Positions 62,531-64,000 of a DNA stretch of 64,000 nt are shown here, in pieces (position 1 is the stretch's first letter; each line of letters begins with the position of its first letter). Made by a program: the position numbers and the translations under genes. The stretch is from JASLBX01 sp035762665 (lineage in GTDB: Bacteria; Actinomycetota; Actinomycetes; Jiangellales; Jiangellaceae). The stretch spans positions 14,923 through 78,922 of the forward strand of contig DASTNZ010000077.1 in the NCBI GenBank assembly GCA_035762665.1, read 5' to 3'. The notes under the pieces were generated by a model. It ran no database searches, was not told where the DNA came from, and worked only from the letters and a program-made list of their open reading frames with translations.

Positions 62531-63282
62531 GCGACCGCCCTCGGTAACCAGGCGCGCGACTCCGCCGCCCGGGCTGCCAGGTACTCGACGTAGAGCGGCC
62601 GGTCGTCTGCCGGCAGCCAGTCCTCCGGCACCAACGCGACCACCTCGGCCAGCAGGTCCACGGTGACGAGCGGTGACAGTTCGGCGTCGGCGACTCCGAG
62701 ACCGGTCACGAACGGCGCGAGCGCGTGGTCCTCGAGGGGATAGGGGCGCTTGGCGAACTCCTCCGGTCCCGGCCAGGTGTGCTGGAACAGCAACGCCGCG
62801 CCGTGGTCGATGGCCCACAGCTCGTGATGCCACACCAGCAGGTTCGGGTTGCGCCAGGAGCGATCCACGTTCACCGTGAGGGCGTCCAGCCAAAGGATCA
62901 TCGCCGCGACGGCCGGGTCTGGCTGCCATGCGATGCCGTCGTAGCCAAGGGCACGAGGCAGAAAGTCAACTCCGAGATTGGTCCCCTCACTGGCCAGCAA
63001 CAGTTCCTGGACTTCCGGATCGGGCTCGAGCCGACCTATCGCCTCGTCAAGTTCGACGAGTACCAGGTCGGGGACGCGGATCTCGAGCCGCCGGGCGAGC
63101 TCCCCGACGATGATCTCGGCGATCAGCGCCTTGACGCCCTGGCCGGCACCGCGGAACTTGACGACGTAGGTGCCCAGATCGTCGGTTTCCACCAAGCCCG
63201 GCAGGGATCCACCTTCGCGTAACGGCTCGACAAACCTCATTGCCCGGACGGTAGGCAGCGAGGCAACATCGACCTGGCCCAT
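62527..63282 (-). CDS. HipA-like kinase
   Basis: A 251-residue protein kinase-fold protein related to HipA. A substrate-binding start (RFVEPLREGGSLPGLVE, TYVVKFRGAGQGVKALIAE with the ATP-site lysine) is followed by the catalytic DRSWRNPNLLVW and metal-binding WAIDHGAALLF. It lacks a HipB antitoxin; instead DUF3037 overlaps it. A toxin role is therefore not implied. ATG 63282 is the best start; ATG 63240 is an alternative. Confidence 0.8.
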   Translation of the reverse strand: MGQVDVASLPTVRAMRFVEPLREGGSLPGLVETDDLGTYVVKFRGAGQGVKALIAEIIVGELARRLEIRVPDLVLVELDEAIGRLEPDPEVQELLLASEGTNLGVDFLPRALGYDGIAWQPDPAVAAMILWLDALTVNVDRSWRNPNLLVWHHELWAIDHGAALLFQHTWPGPEEFAKRPYPLEDHALAPFVTGLGVADAELSPLVTVDLLAEVVALVPEDWLPADDRPLYVEYLAARAAESRAWLPRAVA

Positions 63283-63368
63283 GAAATCAGACGGTACGGC
63301 ACTACCCTGGTGTCCGTCGCGTCCGATCGGGCGCACGGCAAAGTCACCGACTACGAACGAGGTCTTCC

Positions 63369-63752
63369 GTGCCTACCGGCAAGGTGAAGTGGTACGACAC
63401 CGAGAAGGGCTTCGGCTTTCTCTCCAGGGACGAGGGCGGCGATGTCTTCGTCCACTCCTCCGCGCTGCCTTCGGGAGTGCCCTCGCTTAAACCCGGCCAA
63501 CGGGTCGAGTTCGGCGTGGCCGAAGGCAAGCGTGGCGAGCAGGCCTTGTCGGTGCGAGTGTTGGACCCGCTCCCATCGGTCGCGGCGGCGCAGCGCAAGA
63601 AGCCCGACGACATGGTCACGATCATCGAGGATCTGATCAAGTTGCTCGACGGGCTGTCGAACACCTACCGGCGGGGCAGGCACCCCGATCGCAGGTCTGC
63701 GACCAAGGTGGCGTCGGTGCTGCGCGCGGTCGCTGACGACCTCGAGCTCTAA
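63369..63752 (+). CDS. Cold-shock protein with C-terminal extension
   Basis: A 127-residue protein: a cold-shock domain at 1-65 (KWYDTEKGFGFLSRDEGGDV, with VFVHSSAL as RNP2) plus about 60 helical residues (MVTIIEDLIKLLDGLSNTYR). This longer form is typical of actinobacterial CspB-like proteins, and the extra helices may mediate dimerisation or partner binding. It starts at GTG 63369 behind GAGG. Its stop overlaps that of the convergent MFS gene. Confidence 0.88.
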   Translation: MPTGKVKWYDTEKGFGFLSRDEGGDVFVHSSALPSGVPSLKPGQRVEFGVAEGKRGEQALSVRVLDPLPSVAAAQRKKPDDMVTIIEDLIKLLDGLSNTYRRGRHPDRRSATKVASVLRAVADDLEL

Positions 63753-64000
63753 CCCGTCTGCAGCCGGCGGCGAATGGGCTTGACCTGCTGGGCGAGGATC
63801 AATCCGGTCAGCAGCAAGGCAGCGGCCAGGCCGAAGCCCAGGCTTGGAATCAGTGGCAGGGCAATGCCCAGGAAGCCGCCGACAACCCAGGCGAGCTGAA
63901 GCAGCGTCTCCGACCGGGCGAATGTGCTGGTACGGACCTGGTCCGGTACATCCCGCTGGATCACCGCGTCCAGCGACAACCGGCCGAGCTGCTGGCTGAA
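63749..64000 (-). CDS. MFS transporter, C-terminal part (cut by window end)
   Basis: The open frame runs off the window at 64000; about 83 C-terminal residues are visible. They include a cytoplasmic segment (SLDAVIQRDVPDQVRTSTFA), a helix pair (LLQLAWVVGGFLGIALPLIP, LGFGLAAALLLTGLILAQQV) and a basic tail. This matches the last two helices of a major facilitator often found beside the long cold-shock gene in actinobacteria. Confidence 0.7.
   Translation of the reverse strand, partial: FSQQLGRLSLDAVIQRDVPDQVRTSTFARSETLLQLAWVVGGFLGIALPLIPSLGFGLAAALLLTGLILAQQVKPIRRRLQTG

Noticed and set aside
62527..63336. HipA-like gene as a HipBA toxin-antitoxin system
   Set aside because: No HipB-like helix-turn-helix gene is adjacent; the partner is DUF3037.

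Overview
The window comes from a GC-rich actinobacterial chromosome. The signs are GTG/TTG starts behind AGGAGG-type ribosome sites and lineage-typical genes: the XPB helicase / LCP / helicase-associated block, DUF3263 with a LytR_C protein, a class E sortase, a CysO-like MoaD/ThiS protein, a solo GroEL under CIRCE control, an F420-type LLM oxidoreductase and a DasR-like regulator. Genus cannot be fixed from sequence reading alone. No rRNA, tRNA, CRISPR array, transposase or phage gene was seen. About 66 genes are supported, plus five decayed genes and several well-formed regulatory sites.

Region by region. 1-16 kb is a regulator and efflux region: a SpoIIE-type phosphatase, a winged-helix NTPase regulator, a flavodoxin-like protein, an ECF41 sigma factor with a textbook autoregulatory promoter, two VOC proteins, GNAT, a MocR regulator facing azlCD, a B3/B4 protein, and three TetR genes. 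Two TetR genes precede 14-TM drug exporters and one faces a VOC gene, each with a visible palindromic operator. 16-24 kb holds a NodB-fold protein without catalytic ligands, a Ski2-like helicase facing an AlkB-like dioxygenase, an MpaB-family oxygenase and a one-piece SecDF. 24-27 kb is an amino-sugar locus with DasR-type operators, a GntR/UTRA regulator, a gutted kinase and murQ, facing a wrecked secreted GHL10 glycosidase.

27-37 kb carries an ACT protein, SoxR, otsA and otsB (trehalose synthesis), DUF3263/LytR_C, an aldose epimerase, a SAM riboswitch in front of thrC-cysO-like, and a sortase with a tiny overlapping membrane protein. 37-48 kb has a cold-shock protein, an FAD oxidoreductase, an HTTM pair, groEL behind two tandem CIRCE elements, cutC, DUF4031, an HD hydrolase, an MFS transporter and a HelD-like RNA polymerase-recycling helicase. 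48-50 kb is an acyl-CoA ligase next to a dimethylargininase relic. 50-56 kb is the XPB helicase / LCP / helicase-associated block. 56-64 kb holds an LLM oxidoreductase, a HAD-LarE fusion, a large inverted repeat, a TetR facing an MMPL exporter, a DUF3037/HipA-like pair, a long cold-shock protein and a truncated MFS gene at the window edge.

The strongest leads are the HAD-LarE fusion with three conserved cysteines, the catalytically dead NodB protein, the SAM-controlled thrC-cysO-like operon, the decayed amino-sugar locus with intact DasR-type operators, the ECF41 self-promoter, tandem CIRCE sites, matched TetR operators and the 28-bp perfect inverted repeat between convergent genes. None of these is proved new without database searches.
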